Positions 24,860 through 37,690 of a DNA stretch of 42,608 nucleotides are shown piece after piece. The position numbers were made by a program, and so were the translations under genes. Below the pieces are notes generated by a model. The model had not been told where the DNA came from. It saw nothing but the letters and a program-made list of their open reading frames with translations, and did not search any database. Numbering within the stretch: position 1 is the stretch's first letter; each line of letters starts with the position of its first letter. Origin of the DNA: Amycolatopsis coloradensis (GTDB taxonomy: Bacteria > Actinomycetota > Actinomycetes > Mycobacteriales > Pseudonocardiaceae); contig NZ_MQUQ01000016.1 in assembly GCF_001953865.1 (NCBI RefSeq), positions 1 to 42,608 on the forward strand. Direction: 5' to 3'.

Positions 24860-26251
24860 TCAGCCGCGAAGCATCTCCGCGACCAGGAACGCCAGCTCCA
24901 GTGACTGCTGCGTGTTGAGACGCGGGTCGCAAGCGGTCTCGTATCGGCCCGAAAGGTCCAGATCCGAGATCTCCTGCGCGCCGCCGAGGCATTCGGTGAC
25001 GTCCTCGCCGGTCAGCTCGACGTGGATGCCGCCGGGGTAGGTGCCGAGCTTGCGGTGCACCTCGAAGAAGCCCTGGACCTCGTCCACGATACGGTCGAAG
25101 TGCCGGGTCTTGTAGCCCGTCGACGACTCGTGCGTGTTGCCGTGCATCGGGTCGCACTGCCAGATGACCTTGTGCCCGGACGCCTCGACCTTCTCGACGA
25201 TAGCGGGCAGCACCTCGCGGACCTTGCCGTTGCCCATCCGGGCGATGAGTGTCAGCCTGCCGGGCTCGTTGCGCGGGTCGAGCCGCCGGACGTACTCGAC
25301 GGCCTGCTCGGGCGTGGTCGTCGGGCCGATCTTGAGGCCGATCGGGTTGGCCAGCAGTTCGGCGAAGGCGATGTGCGCGCCGTCGAGCTGCCGGGTCCGC
25401 TCACCCACCCACAGGAAGTGCGAGGACAGGTTGTACAGCTTCGGGTTCGTCGCGTCCGCGCGGTCCATCCGCAGCATCGAGCGCTCGTAGTCCAGCAGCA
25501 GTGCCTCGTGGCTGGCGAAGATCTCGGTGGATTGCAGTGAGGTGTCGGTGACCCCGCAGGCCGACATGAACCGCAGACCGCGGTCGATCTCCGCGGCCAG
25601 CGCCTCGTAGCGCTCGCTGGCGGGCGAGGACTTCACGAAGTCCTTGTTCCAGTCGTGCACCTGGTGCAGGTCCGCCATCCCGGCGCCGGTGAGCGCGCGG
25701 ACGAGGTTCATCGCGGCACCCGCGTTGGCGTAGGCGCGGATCATCCGGCCGGGGTCGGGCACGCGGAGTTCGGGCTTGGCGACGAGCGAGTTGATGATGT
25801 CGCCGCGGTACACCGGCAGGCCGAGCGCGTCGGTGGAGGCCGAACGCGGCTTCGCGTACTGGCCGGCGATCCGGCCGACCTTCACCACCGGCAGGCTCGC
25901 GCCGTAGGTGAGCACGACGGCCATCTGCAAAAGGGTGCGCAGGTTGGCGCGGATGTGCGGTTCGGTGTTCGACTCGAACGTCTCCGCGCAGTCACCGCCC
26001 TGCAGCAGGAACGCCTCGCCGCGGGCGACCATGGCGAGCCGGTCGGAAAGCCGGTCGATCTCGGCGGGGACGGTGATCGGCGGCACGCTCTCCAGCACGC
26101 CGCGTACGCGTTTCGTCAGCTCGGGATCCGGCCATTCGGGCTGCTGCGCCGCGGGCCGGGAAAGCGCGTCGTCGAGCCGATTGCGCAGCTCGGGAGGGAG
26201 AGGAGGCAGTTCGGGGAGCGTGTCGACGGGAACGTCCACTGTCCAGTTCAC
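24860..26251 (-). CDS. aroG: Class II 3-deoxy-7-phosphoheptulonate (DAHP) synthase
   Basis: First enzyme of the shikimate pathway: condenses phosphoenolpyruvate and erythrose 4-phosphate; 463 aa, cytoplasmic. It is the plant-like class II type found in actinobacteria (M. tuberculosis AroG is of similar length). Blocks seen include FLLQGGDCAETFESNTEPHI (metal-binding Cys), RIAGQYAKPRSAST, YRGDIINS, GEPVG-free LYNLSSHFLWVGERTRQLDG, KIGPTTTPEQAVEYVRRLDP, WQCDPMHGNTHESSTGYKTR and GGIHVELTGEDVTECLGGAQ. The start is the GTG at 26251 (VNWTVDVPVD), as in homologues; the frame is open further upstream without homology. Feedback control by aromatic amino acids is likely but not visible. Confidence 0.96.
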   Translation of the reverse strand: MNWTVDVPVDTLPELPPLPPELRNRLDDALSRPAAQQPEWPDPELTKRVRGVLESVPPITVPAEIDRLSDRLAMVARGEAFLLQGGDCAETFESNTEPHIRANLRTLLQMAVVLTYGASLPVVKVGRIAGQYAKPRSASTDALGLPVYRGDIINSLVAKPELRVPDPGRMIRAYANAGAAMNLVRALTGAGMADLHQVHDWNKDFVKSSPASERYEALAAEIDRGLRFMSACGVTDTSLQSTEIFASHEALLLDYERSMLRMDRADATNPKLYNLSSHFLWVGERTRQLDGAHIAFAELLANPIGLKIGPTTTPEQAVEYVRRLDPRNEPGRLTLIARMGNGKVREVLPAIVEKVEASGHKVIWQCDPMHGNTHESSTGYKTRHFDRIVDEVQGFFEVHRKLGTYPGGIHVELTGEDVTECLGGAQEISDLDLSGRYETACDPRLNTQQSLELAFLVAEMLRG

Positions 26252-26331
26252 AGGCACCAGGATATGCCGCCGCGAAAGCCGCCCGCCCACCGGGACGAAG
26301 CTCCCAAAAGGTGGACGGGCGACCGGTGTGC

Positions 26332-27264
26332 TCAGGCGGCCTGCGCCTTGTTGTAGAGGTTCTGGACGTCCACGCCGAAGTACGGGCCGAACATGTAGCC
26401 GGGCAGGAAGGTGTAACCGAAACTGTTCACCGAAGCCTGGACACCCGCGCCGGTCGCCTCGCTGAAGTTGAGGAACCACGGGCCACCACTCGAACCACCG
26501 GTCATGTCGCAGTTCATCCCGTGGTCCTTGGTCAGCAGGAAGTCGGTGATCGTGCTTCCGCTGCAATAGATCAGCTTCGTGCCGTCGTACGGCGCCGCCG
26601 CCGGGTAACCGAACGTGTACATCGTCTGGTTGCGCGCCTGGTTGAACGCGATCCCCTGTGCGCCGACGACGTCGGTCAGCTTCTGCCCGTTGAGCGGGTT
26701 GACCACGGCCGCGCCGACGTCGTAATTCATGTCTTCGCTCGCTTCCCACTGCGGAGTGGTCAGCGTGCTCTTCGCGGCCCAGGTGCCGTAGGGCGTGTTG
26801 CCGTTGTCGTAACCGGGCGCGAACGTCCAGTTGGTGTGCCAGGCGCCCTGGTACTTCACGCAGTGCCCAGCGGTGATGACAACGCTGCCGTTCGCGCTGG
26901 TGACAGCGTCACCGGAGCACGACGCGTTTCGCCCGCCCATGGTGAAGAACACGCGGCCGGCGGTCTGCGCGACTTTGCCCGCCCCGGTCCACGCACCGCC
27001 GCCGTTGGGGATGCTCTGGATGATCGTGCTCTCCCCCTTCGCGACGTCCTTCGGCGAAAGGTCCGGGGCCTTGACCAGTTGTTCGATCGGGATCGCCGAC
27101 CGCATCCGCTCGGGCGTCCAGTACGCCGCGACCGCCTGCGCGTCGACCGCCGCCTGATGGTGGACCGGTCCGGCGTGAGCGGAACTCGCGACCGCCGTCA
27201 GCGCCGTCACCGCCAGTCCCACGAACGCCGCCAGGATCCCGGCCCGGGAAGCCGTCCTCTTCAT
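26332..27264 (-). CDS. Secreted trypsin-like serine protease
   Basis: Extracellular chymotrypsin-fold protease, 310 aa. The signal peptide is residues 1-31 (MKRTASRAGILAAFVGLAVT ... SSAHA), followed by a propeptide-like stretch to about 85. The catalytic triad can be read: H134 in ITAGHC, D182 in NYDVGAAV and S259 in GGSSGGPW. Cysteines around 116/135 and 234/252 could form disulphides. The ATG at 27264 is preceded by AAAGGTGG at a good distance; an earlier in-frame start at 27309 lacks one and would spoil the signal peptide. The short linker variant of the S1 Ser motif (SSGG rather than DSGG) may change activation. Substrate unknown. Confidence 0.9.
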   Translation of the reverse strand: MKRTASRAGILAAFVGLAVTALTAVASSAHAGPVHHQAAVDAQAVAAYWTPERMRSAIPIEQLVKAPDLSPKDVAKGESTIIQSIPNGGGAWTGAGKVAQTAGRVFFTMGGRNASCSGDAVTSANGSVVITAGHCVKYQGAWHTNWTFAPGYDNGNTPYGTWAAKSTLTTPQWEASEDMNYDVGAAVVNPLNGQKLTDVVGAQGIAFNQARNQTMYTFGYPAAAPYDGTKLIYCSGSTITDFLLTKDHGMNCDMTGGSSGGPWFLNFSEATGAGVQASVNSFGYTFLPGYMFGPYFGVDVQNLYNKAQAA

Positions 27265-27402
27265 GGCGTACCACCTTTCGCCACCGGTGAATTGCCGTAT
27301 GACTTGCACGACATTCTGAAAGTATTTGCCTCACTACTGGCCGTACAAGCGGCCGTTCGGCCGCATCCGTGGTCGCGTATGGACCGTTCGGCCGAGCACG
27401 GC

Positions 27403-27442
27403 GAACGCCGCGGGCGAGAACGTGTCCTCACCCGCGGCGTTC
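27403..27442 (-). terminator. Hairpin after the sigma/FHA operon
   Basis: GAACGCCGCGGG (27403-27414) pairs perfectly with CCCGCGGCGTTC (27431-27442), 16-base loop, 10 bp past the stop of the gene ending at 27453. A second short palindrome, GCGGCCGTTCGGCCGC, lies at 27349-27364 in the protease upstream region. Confidence 0.65.
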
Positions 27443-27452
27443 GAAAACGGCC

Positions 27453-28442
27453 CTATCCGACGCGGTGGCGGTCCTGCCGCAACAACCCGAGGTCGACCGG
27501 TGTCAAGGTCGCGGATTTCAGCAGTTCGCGGATCAGGTTGCGCTTCAACGCATCGCCGACCGGTTCACCGACTTCTTCCCTCGTCAGCCCCGGGACACCG
27601 GCTGCGGCCAAGCGTGTGCGGACAGCGGTCACGATGTGTTCGACGCGTCTGGCCGTCCAGTTGACGTCCGGCTGCAATTCCGCCAGCGAAGCGGCCGCGG
27701 TCCGCGCGGACAACGGCCGTGGCTCCGGTTCGTGAAGCAGATACCGCTGGCTGAGCGTCGTCAACAGCACCCTTTCCACCGGCGAGAGTGACCAGGTCGC
27801 CGGAACCACGGTCTGGTCGTTCGGGCGCGCGACGGGGATCGCGTGGTCCCGCCCGACGACTCGCAGTTCCAGCGCGTGGACCCGGCCCGGCGAGCCTTCG
27901 ACCAGCAGGGTCGAATAGCCCGGACCGAGCGGGAGCGGCTCCCCGTCCGGCAGGACCAGGCGGAAGCCCAGCCTGATCGGCACCTTTCCGGTGTTGCGCA
28001 CCCGCCAGAGGCCGTCGTGGAAGGTCAGCTCACCGCATTCGCGAGCGACCCGGCGATCGTCGACGCCCAAGGGGATGTGGACGTCGTGATGGTTCCGCCC
28101 GAAGGAAACCCTCCGCCCTTCCCCCGGCTCGCAGGAATAGCCACCGTCGAGAGTCCTCGCGACGAGCGTGTTCAAGCGGGTGCCGGAATCATTCTCCGAA
28201 TCCGACGACGCGTCGTAAACAATCCAGGGCGAGTTGACAAGAAGGTCGGCGGCGGCCTGGCCCAATGCCCCGACGAACGACGCCGTTTTCCCTGAGCCGG
28301 TGGCGTGGGCGCTCATCGAGTGGCCTGCCCTGCTCATGACCTCCCGCAGTCCTGCTTCGACCTCGAACTCACTCTCGGCAGAGGCGGCTTCGTAGGCTTG
28401 CCGCACGAGCCCGCGAAGGGCCTCGTCCTCGTTCGCGGTCAT
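27453..28442 (-). CDS. FHA-like domain protein with C-terminal helical (wHTH-like) region
   Basis: 329 aa, cytoplasmic. Residues 1-40 form a helix (LRGLVRQAYEAASAESEFEV). Residues about 105-180 look like a divergent FHA domain: VSFGRNHHDVHIPLGVDDRR, VARECGEL in place of the usual VSRxHaxL, then WRVRNTGKVPIRL. The C-terminal 110 residues are helical (LSPVERVLLTTLSQRYLLHE, VEHIVTAVRTRLAAAGVPGL) and resemble the small winged-helix tails of some actinobacterial FHA proteins. FHA domains bind phosphothreonine, so a kinase partner is possible, but the phospho-binding Ser/His are not canonical here. It overlaps the sigma factor gene by ATGA, which suggests it modulates that sigma factor (inference). 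Confidence 0.7.
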   Translation of the reverse strand: MTANEDEALRGLVRQAYEAASAESEFEVEAGLREVMSRAGHSMSAHATGSGKTASFVGALGQAAADLLVNSPWIVYDASSDSENDSGTRLNTLVARTLDGGYSCEPGEGRRVSFGRNHHDVHIPLGVDDRRVARECGELTFHDGLWRVRNTGKVPIRLGFRLVLPDGEPLPLGPGYSTLLVEGSPGRVHALELRVVGRDHAIPVARPNDQTVVPATWSLSPVERVLLTTLSQRYLLHEPEPRPLSARTAAASLAELQPDVNWTARRVEHIVTAVRTRLAAAGVPGLTREEVGEPVGDALKRNLIRELLKSATLTPVDLGLLRQDRHRVG

Positions 28443-28972
28443 GCCCGCTCACCTCCTTCATCGAGCCTTTCGTGCCGGTAGGCCAGCGGTCTCAACCGGA
28501 CACGAAGCCGTTCCACCTGTGTCCGGACGGTGGACGTGCTGATCTCGAGGTGCTCCGCGATCTCCGGGCCGCTGAACTCCGCGAGGAAGTACAGGATCCC
28601 GATCATTCTCCGCCGGGCGGGCTGGTTCTCCAGAAGCAGCGTCACTTCCTTGTACAACGTCAGCCGATCGAGCACCTGCTCGTGGAGGTCGCCCTGCCCC
28701 GGGAACTCGTTCTCGTCGTCGAGGGGAACGAACCGGTTGTTGCGCCGGTACCAGTCGGCCACTTTCTTCGCGGCGATGCCGACCACGTAGCGACGGTTGT
28801 CGCTCGGGGGCCGCGCCTTGCGTTCGTCCCAGCGTTCGAACATCACCAGATAGGCGTCCTGCGCCGCGTCGCTCCCGATTTCACGGTCGCCCGCCAAGAA
28901 GTTCGCGATATCCCTGGTTCTTCGGGCGGTATCGACGTAGAAGTCTTCGAATCGTTCCGAATATTCGGTCAT
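28439..28972 (-). CDS. ECF-like RNA polymerase sigma factor
   Basis: 177 aa. Region 2-like part: RFEDFYVDTARRTRDIANFL, DAAQDAYLVMFERWDERKA and VVGIAAKKVADWYRRNNRF. Region 4-like part: RMIGILYFLAEFSGPEIAEH, LEISTSTVRTQVERLRVRLR. It lacks long regions 1 and 3, as ECF factors do. No classical zinc anti-sigma factor is adjacent. Instead it is the middle of a three-gene operon: it overlaps the small membrane protein upstream and the FHA-like protein downstream, each by ATGA. The start at 28972 is chosen because of that coupling. The regulon is unknown. Confidence 0.83.
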   Translation of the reverse strand: MTEYSERFEDFYVDTARRTRDIANFLAGDREIGSDAAQDAYLVMFERWDERKARPPSDNRRYVVGIAAKKVADWYRRNNRFVPLDDENEFPGQGDLHEQVLDRLTLYKEVTLLLENQPARRRMIGILYFLAEFSGPEIAEHLEISTSTVRTQVERLRVRLRPLAYRHERLDEGGERA

Positions 28973-29181
28973 GACCCCGATCGCTCCGCCGGCCTGCCCG
29001 TCACGATTTCCATTGCCCCGCCGTTCGCGGTCCGGTCGACGACCCACAGCCCCGACGGCGCGAGTTCCACGAGGCGCTCGATGTTATGCCTCCGGACGGC
29101 GTCCTGGCGCAGTGCCACGAGGTCGCGGAGAATCGTGACGGCGGCCGGGACGACGATCGCGAGGACAGCCCACGATTCCAT
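28969..29181 (-). CDS. Small single-pass membrane protein, first gene of sigma operon
   Basis: 70 aa. One N-terminal membrane helix (MESWAVLAIVVPAAVTILRD) is followed by a charged, mainly cytoplasmic tail with RQDAVRRHNIERLVELAPSG and LWVVDRTANGGAMEIV. The ATG at 29181 has GGAGG eight bases upstream; two earlier in-frame starts lie within or too near this site. It overlaps the sigma factor gene by ATGA. Its size, topology and coupling would suit a membrane tether or sensor for the sigma factor, but no known anti-sigma domain is present. Confidence 0.7.
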   Translation of the reverse strand: MESWAVLAIVVPAAVTILRDLVALRQDAVRRHNIERLVELAPSGLWVVDRTANGGAMEIVTGRPAERSGS

Positions 29182-29372
29182 GATCATCACCTCCAGTCGG
29201 TTCGCTCATGCGGAGTACTCGCGACAGGCCCCCTGGACGTCTACACCGTCACTCGAAAGAGTCATTGAGAGGTAGGGCAAAGGTGGCTGGGGTGTGGGGT
29301 CACGAAGTCCGCCCCAGCATTCCCCCTTAAATAGGCCAGCTGTCTGGGCTGATCTTCGTACTGTTCTCCTGG

Positions 29373-30767
29373 TCAAGCGAGGCAGTGCGAATCGGTGGCG
29401 GGAAGGACGCCGTCCCGCAGGTATCGGACGACGACGTCGTTCCCGCACGCGTTCTCCTTGGTGAAAACGCCGTGCCCGCCCGCGTCGACGGTGACGAACC
29501 TGGCCCGTCCGCCCAGCGCCGAGCGCAGTCCCAACGCCCCTACGAGTGGCGTCGCCGGGTCGCGGAGGTTCTGCACCAGCAGGATGTTCGACGGTCCCCG
29601 GTCGGTGATCCGCACGGGGCGTTCGCGGGGCTCCACCGGCCAGAACGCGCAGGGGGTGATGTTCGAGGCGGCGGGGCCGAACAGCGGATGCGTCACCCGA
29701 GCGCGTTCGACGGCCTTTTGGTAGTAGCGCACGCTTTCCGGCCAGTCGGAGTCGTTGCACAGCACCTGGAGCTGGAGTGCCGCGTGGTTGTCGCCGTCGA
29801 GCGGCCCGCCCTGTGCGGACACGGCCGGGGTGGCCCATTTCTCGGCCAGCGCCGGAAAGTTCGCGTCGTCGTAGAGCGCCGCCCAGGTGTCGCTTCGGAT
29901 TCCCGGGCGGTTTTCGACCAGTTCGAAGAACTTCGCCGTCACGTCGGCCTGCGTTCGCCCGAGGTGGTAGACCTCGTCCCGCGCCGCCGCCCAGGCGGTG
30001 AAGTCACCGAACCGGTCGTCGAAACCGTCCGCGAAGCGCTGGTGTGCCTGGACGTCCAGGCCTTTCGGGCCGAGAAGGCTGTCCAGCACGATCCGGTCCG
30101 TCTTCGCCGGGAACAGCGAGGAGTAGACGGCGCCAAGGTAGCTCCCGTACGAAACGCCGTAGAACGAGATCTTCCGCTCCCCCAGCGCCTCCCGGATCCG
30201 GTCCATGTCGCGCGCGGTGTTGGCGGTGGTCATGTGCGGCAGGAGATCCCTGGTCTTCGACGCGGCGCACTGCTTGGCCACCACACTGGATTTCGTCGCC
30301 TTCTCGGCAACGTCACGGGGACCTTCCGCATACGGTCCGACGAGGATGAACCGCTGCTCCTCGGTCAGATCGCAGGTCACCGGTGTGCTGTAGGTGGTGC
30401 CGCGCGGATCGAAACCGATGACGTCGTAACTGTCGAGCAGGCCGGTGTGCCCCTGTCGCTGCGCGAGTTGCGCGGGCATCGCCAGACCGGGGCTCCCGGG
30501 ACCGCCAGGGTTCATCAGCAGGACGCCCCGGCGTTTCGGCGAGGTGCTCGCCTTACGGGAAACGGTGAGTTCGATCTTTCGCCCGCCGGGATCGGCATAG
30601 TCCAGCGGCACCTTGAGTTTCGCGCATTCGAGGCCCGCGGTCGGCGAGGGAGTCATGCCGTAGTCCGGACAGGGTGACGTCCAGCGCAGCGCCGGCGCCG
30701 CTTCGGCGGTCACCGGGGAAGCTGCGGCGAGTGGCAGGAAAGCCAGTATTGCCAGCGTTTTTCTCAT
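29373..30767 (-). CDS. Secreted alpha/beta hydrolase, tripeptidyl aminopeptidase (TAP)-like
   Basis: Exported serine hydrolase of 464 aa that probably removes short peptides or acts on related substrates. The signal peptide is MRKTLAILAFLPLAAASPVT with cleavage near AEA (about 23). The fold shows GVLLMNPGGPGSPGLAM (oxyanion region), the nucleophile S206 in GVSYGS, and a C-terminal TAP-like domain with the Asp in QNLRDPATPL and His in DAGGHGVF. Four or more cysteines (CPDY, TCDL, KQCAAS, ACG, HCLA) suit an extracellular enzyme with disulphides. The ATG at 30767 gives a complete signal peptide. The 190 bp between it and the next operon upstream (29182-29372) contain no gene I can recognise. Confidence 0.9.
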   Translation of the reverse strand: MRKTLAILAFLPLAAASPVTAEAAPALRWTSPCPDYGMTPSPTAGLECAKLKVPLDYADPGGRKIELTVSRKASTSPKRRGVLLMNPGGPGSPGLAMPAQLAQRQGHTGLLDSYDVIGFDPRGTTYSTPVTCDLTEEQRFILVGPYAEGPRDVAEKATKSSVVAKQCAASKTRDLLPHMTTANTARDMDRIREALGERKISFYGVSYGSYLGAVYSSLFPAKTDRIVLDSLLGPKGLDVQAHQRFADGFDDRFGDFTAWAAARDEVYHLGRTQADVTAKFFELVENRPGIRSDTWAALYDDANFPALAEKWATPAVSAQGGPLDGDNHAALQLQVLCNDSDWPESVRYYQKAVERARVTHPLFGPAASNITPCAFWPVEPRERPVRITDRGPSNILLVQNLRDPATPLVGALGLRSALGGRARFVTVDAGGHGVFTKENACGNDVVVRYLRDGVLPATDSHCLA

Positions 30768-30874
30768 GCGGGAGAGCTTGACTCGCGTGGCGGCCCTACC
30801 GCGTCGGCCCCGAGGCTGATCCCGGCCCTCCGCCTTGGGTAGGGGTCTCCCGCTGCCGTTCGTCATCCCCGCCG

Positions 30875-30935
30875 GATGTCGCGAAAGCCACTTTCGGGAC
30901 ACTAGATGTCTCGAAAGTGGCTTTCGCGGCACATC
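30875..30935. terminator. Imperfect long palindrome after gltD
   Basis: Arms of about 27 bp centred on CTAGA, both built on CGAAAGCCACTTTCG and its complement, with a few mismatches. It lies 10 bp past the gltD stop. The arm itself is palindromic (GAAAG ... CTTTC), as in the other long palindromes of this window. Confidence 0.7.
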
Positions 30936-30945
30936 TCCAGCGGGA

Positions 30946-32446
30946 TCAGACGACGGCGAGCGGCAACGCCGTCGGGTGCACCGGCGCGGGCAGGTCCGAA
31001 GCACCGGTGAGATAGGCGTCGACGGCACTCGCCACCGAGCGTCCTTCGGCGATCGCCCACACCACCAGCGAGGCACCGCGGTGCGCGTCGCCGCAGACGA
31101 ACACGCCGGGCGAGGAGGTCTGCCAGTCCGCGCCGCACGAAAGCGTGCCACGCCTGGTCAACGACAGCCCGAGCCCGTCGAGCAGCGGCATGTGCTCGAC
31201 ACCCTCGAACCCGATCGCGAGCAGGACGAGGTCGGCGGGCAGTTCCTCGACCTCGTCGTTGACCGGGGTCACCATCCGCTTGCCGGTCTCGGGGTCCTTG
31301 ACCACGCGAACCTGCCGGAGTTCGATGGCACGCACGGTGCCGTCGTCGTCACCGAGGAACCGGGTGACCGCGACGGCGAACTTGCGCTCGCCCGCCTCCT
31401 CGTGCGCCGGATAGGTGCGCAGGATGTACGGCCAGGTCGGCCACGGCGACCGCTCGTCGTCCCTTGTGGACGGTGGCGTCGGGTACTGGTCCAGCTGGGT
31501 CACCGAAAGCGCGCCTTGGCGGGTCGCGGTGCCGTAAGAGTCGGCGCCGGTGTCGCCACCGCCGATGATGACCACGTGCTTGCCCGCGGCGTCGACCGAC
31601 GACGGGCCGTCGCCCTCGACGTACTTGTTGGCCGGGACCAGATGTTCCATCGCCAGGTGGATCCCGGACAGCTCGCGGCCTGGGGTCGTCGTGTCGTCGC
31701 GGCCGCGCAGCGCGCCGACGGCGAGCACCACCGCGTCGTAGCCCGCCCGGAGTTCCTCGACGGTCAGGTCGACGCCGACCTCGCAGCCGGTGACGAATTT
31801 CGTGCCCTCGTTGCGGAGTTGCGCGAGCCGCCGGTCGAGGACCTTCTTCTCCATCTTGAACTCGGGGATACCGTATCGCAGCAGGCCGCCGAGCCGATCA
31901 TCCCGTTCGTAGACGGTCACTTCGTGGCCGGCGCGGGTCAGCTGCTGCGCGGCGGCGAGCCCGGCCGGGCCGGAGCCGACGACCGCGACCCGCTGGCCCG
32001 ACGAGACCGCCGAGATCTGCGGCTGGACGTAGCCCGCTTCCCAGGACTGGTCGGCGATGGTCTGCTCGACGCGTTTGATCGCCACCGGGCCGCCGGACAT
32101 CGGCGAGACCGACAGGACGCAGCCCGCCTCGCACGGCGCGGGGCACAGCTTCCCGGTGAACTCGGGGAAGTTGTTGGTCGCGTGGAGCCGGTCGCTCGCC
32201 GCGGCCCAGTCGCCGCGGCGCACCAGGTCGTTCCACTCCGGGATCAGGTTGCCCAGCGGGCAGCCGGAACCACTGGAGTGACAGAACGGGATGCCGCAGT
32301 CCATGCACCGCGAGGCCTGCTTGCGCACCTGTTCGTTGCGCTCGCCGGGTTCCACGTCGGCGTACACCTCGCCCCAGGTGGCGAGACGCTCCTCTTTGGA
32401 CTTCTTCTTCGGCTCTTCGCGCTCATACTTCAGGAAACCGGTCGGG

Positions 32447-32454
<8 letters not shown>
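30946..32454 (-). CDS. gltD: Glutamate synthase small subunit
   Basis: NADPH-dependent beta subunit that feeds electrons to GltB, 502 aa. The N-terminal iron-sulphur region has cysteines in RCMDCGIPFCH, GCPLGN and CPAPCEAGC. It is followed by the FAD site (VAVVGSGPAGLAAAQQLTRA) and the NADPH site (HVVIIGGGDTGADSYGTATR), and ends with GVFVCGDAHRGASLVVWAI. The start is the GTG at 32454 (VADPTGFLKYERE), which overlaps the gltB stop by 8 bp, so the subunits are coupled; longer starts would enter gltB. Normal length. Confidence 0.96.
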
Positions 32455-37015
<4,561 letters not shown>

Positions 37016-37129
37016 GAAGGGACCTCCTTCGTCGTCTGTGCTCAGCGGGCCGGACGGGCCGGCCGGGGGAATGCGCACGGGACGACGATGGCCCGTTCGT
37101 TAGCGCGACTTTAACACCTGGGAAACATG

Positions 37130-37186
37130 CGGGCATCAGTTCATCGGACGAGAAAGCCCGCTGATGGGTAACGATCTGGATGCCCG
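37130..37186 (-). promoter_or_regulatory. Competing hairpins in the gltB leader
   Basis: CGGGCAT (37130-37136) can pair with ATGCCCG (37180-37186), or CATCAG (37134-37139) can pair with CTGATG (37161-37166). The two pairings share bases and exclude each other. No ligand or protein is known for this leader. Confidence 0.3.
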
Positions 37187-37230
37187 GAACGACACAGTTC
37201 CTGATGGGGTCACGGTAGTTCGTCCCGCTA

Positions 37231-37257
37231 AGTATATGTCCTGTTCCGGGTTGTCAC
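37231..37257 (-). promoter_or_regulatory. Possible gltB promoter
   Basis: TATACT (37236-37231) as -10 with GTGACA (37257-37252) as -35, spacer 15 bp, which is short. It would give a leader of about 210 nt before gltB. Confidence 0.4.
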
Positions 37258-37317
37258 GAGACGCGGCGAGGCGACCCTAGTCACTTCGGGCGCGCTTCGC
37301 ACGCTGGGCCACATAAC

Positions 37318-37331
37318 TAGAACATGTTACT
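37318..37331 (+). promoter_or_regulatory. KstR-like operator
   Basis: TAGAACATGTTACT fits the KstR pattern TnnAACnnGTTnnA at all fixed bases except the last. It stands 10 bp before the first codon of a dead dehydrogenase gene. Confidence 0.5.
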
Positions 37332-37340
37332 GTTCTGCGC

Positions 37341-37690
37341 TTGATCCTGGCCGTTTCCGGCTCACGGACCCGGTCGCCGTCGTCACCGGCGCCGGACGCG
37401 GGATCGGCGCGGCGACGTCTGAGCGACCCGGCCGCTGCTGGAAACCAGCACCGAGTTCCTCGAAGAATCCTTCCGCTTCACCGTTTCCACCGCCCACGCG
37501 CTGACCGTCGCGGCGGCACCGTCCCTACTGGAGACCGGCGGCTCGGTCGTCAACATCTCGTCCGTCATGGGCCGCGTGACCGGACGGGGCTTCGCCGCGT
37601 ACCTCGCGCCGAAGGTCCGGGTGAACGCGATCTCCGTCGGCTCGGTGACGACGTCCGCGCTCGAGGTGGTGGTGGGCAACGCGGAGCGCT
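37341..37690 (+). pseudogene. Short-chain dehydrogenase (SDR) remnant
   Basis: The N-terminal Rossmann motif of an SDR is present (RFRLTDPVAVVTGAGRGIGA), preceded by a likely TTG ATC CTG start one frame off. After about 35 residues the sequence jumps to the middle of the family: LLETSTEFLEESFRFTVSTA, HALTVAA and GGSVVNISSVMGRVTGRGFA, with the NISS segment of the active site. A second deletion removes the catalytic Tyr-x3-Lys region, leading straight to KVRVNAISVGSVTTSALEVV. The end is lost where lgt begins. At least two deletions plus a frameshift make it inactive. The closest intact relatives are 3-oxoacyl or steroid-type SDRs (judged from memory). Confidence 0.8.
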
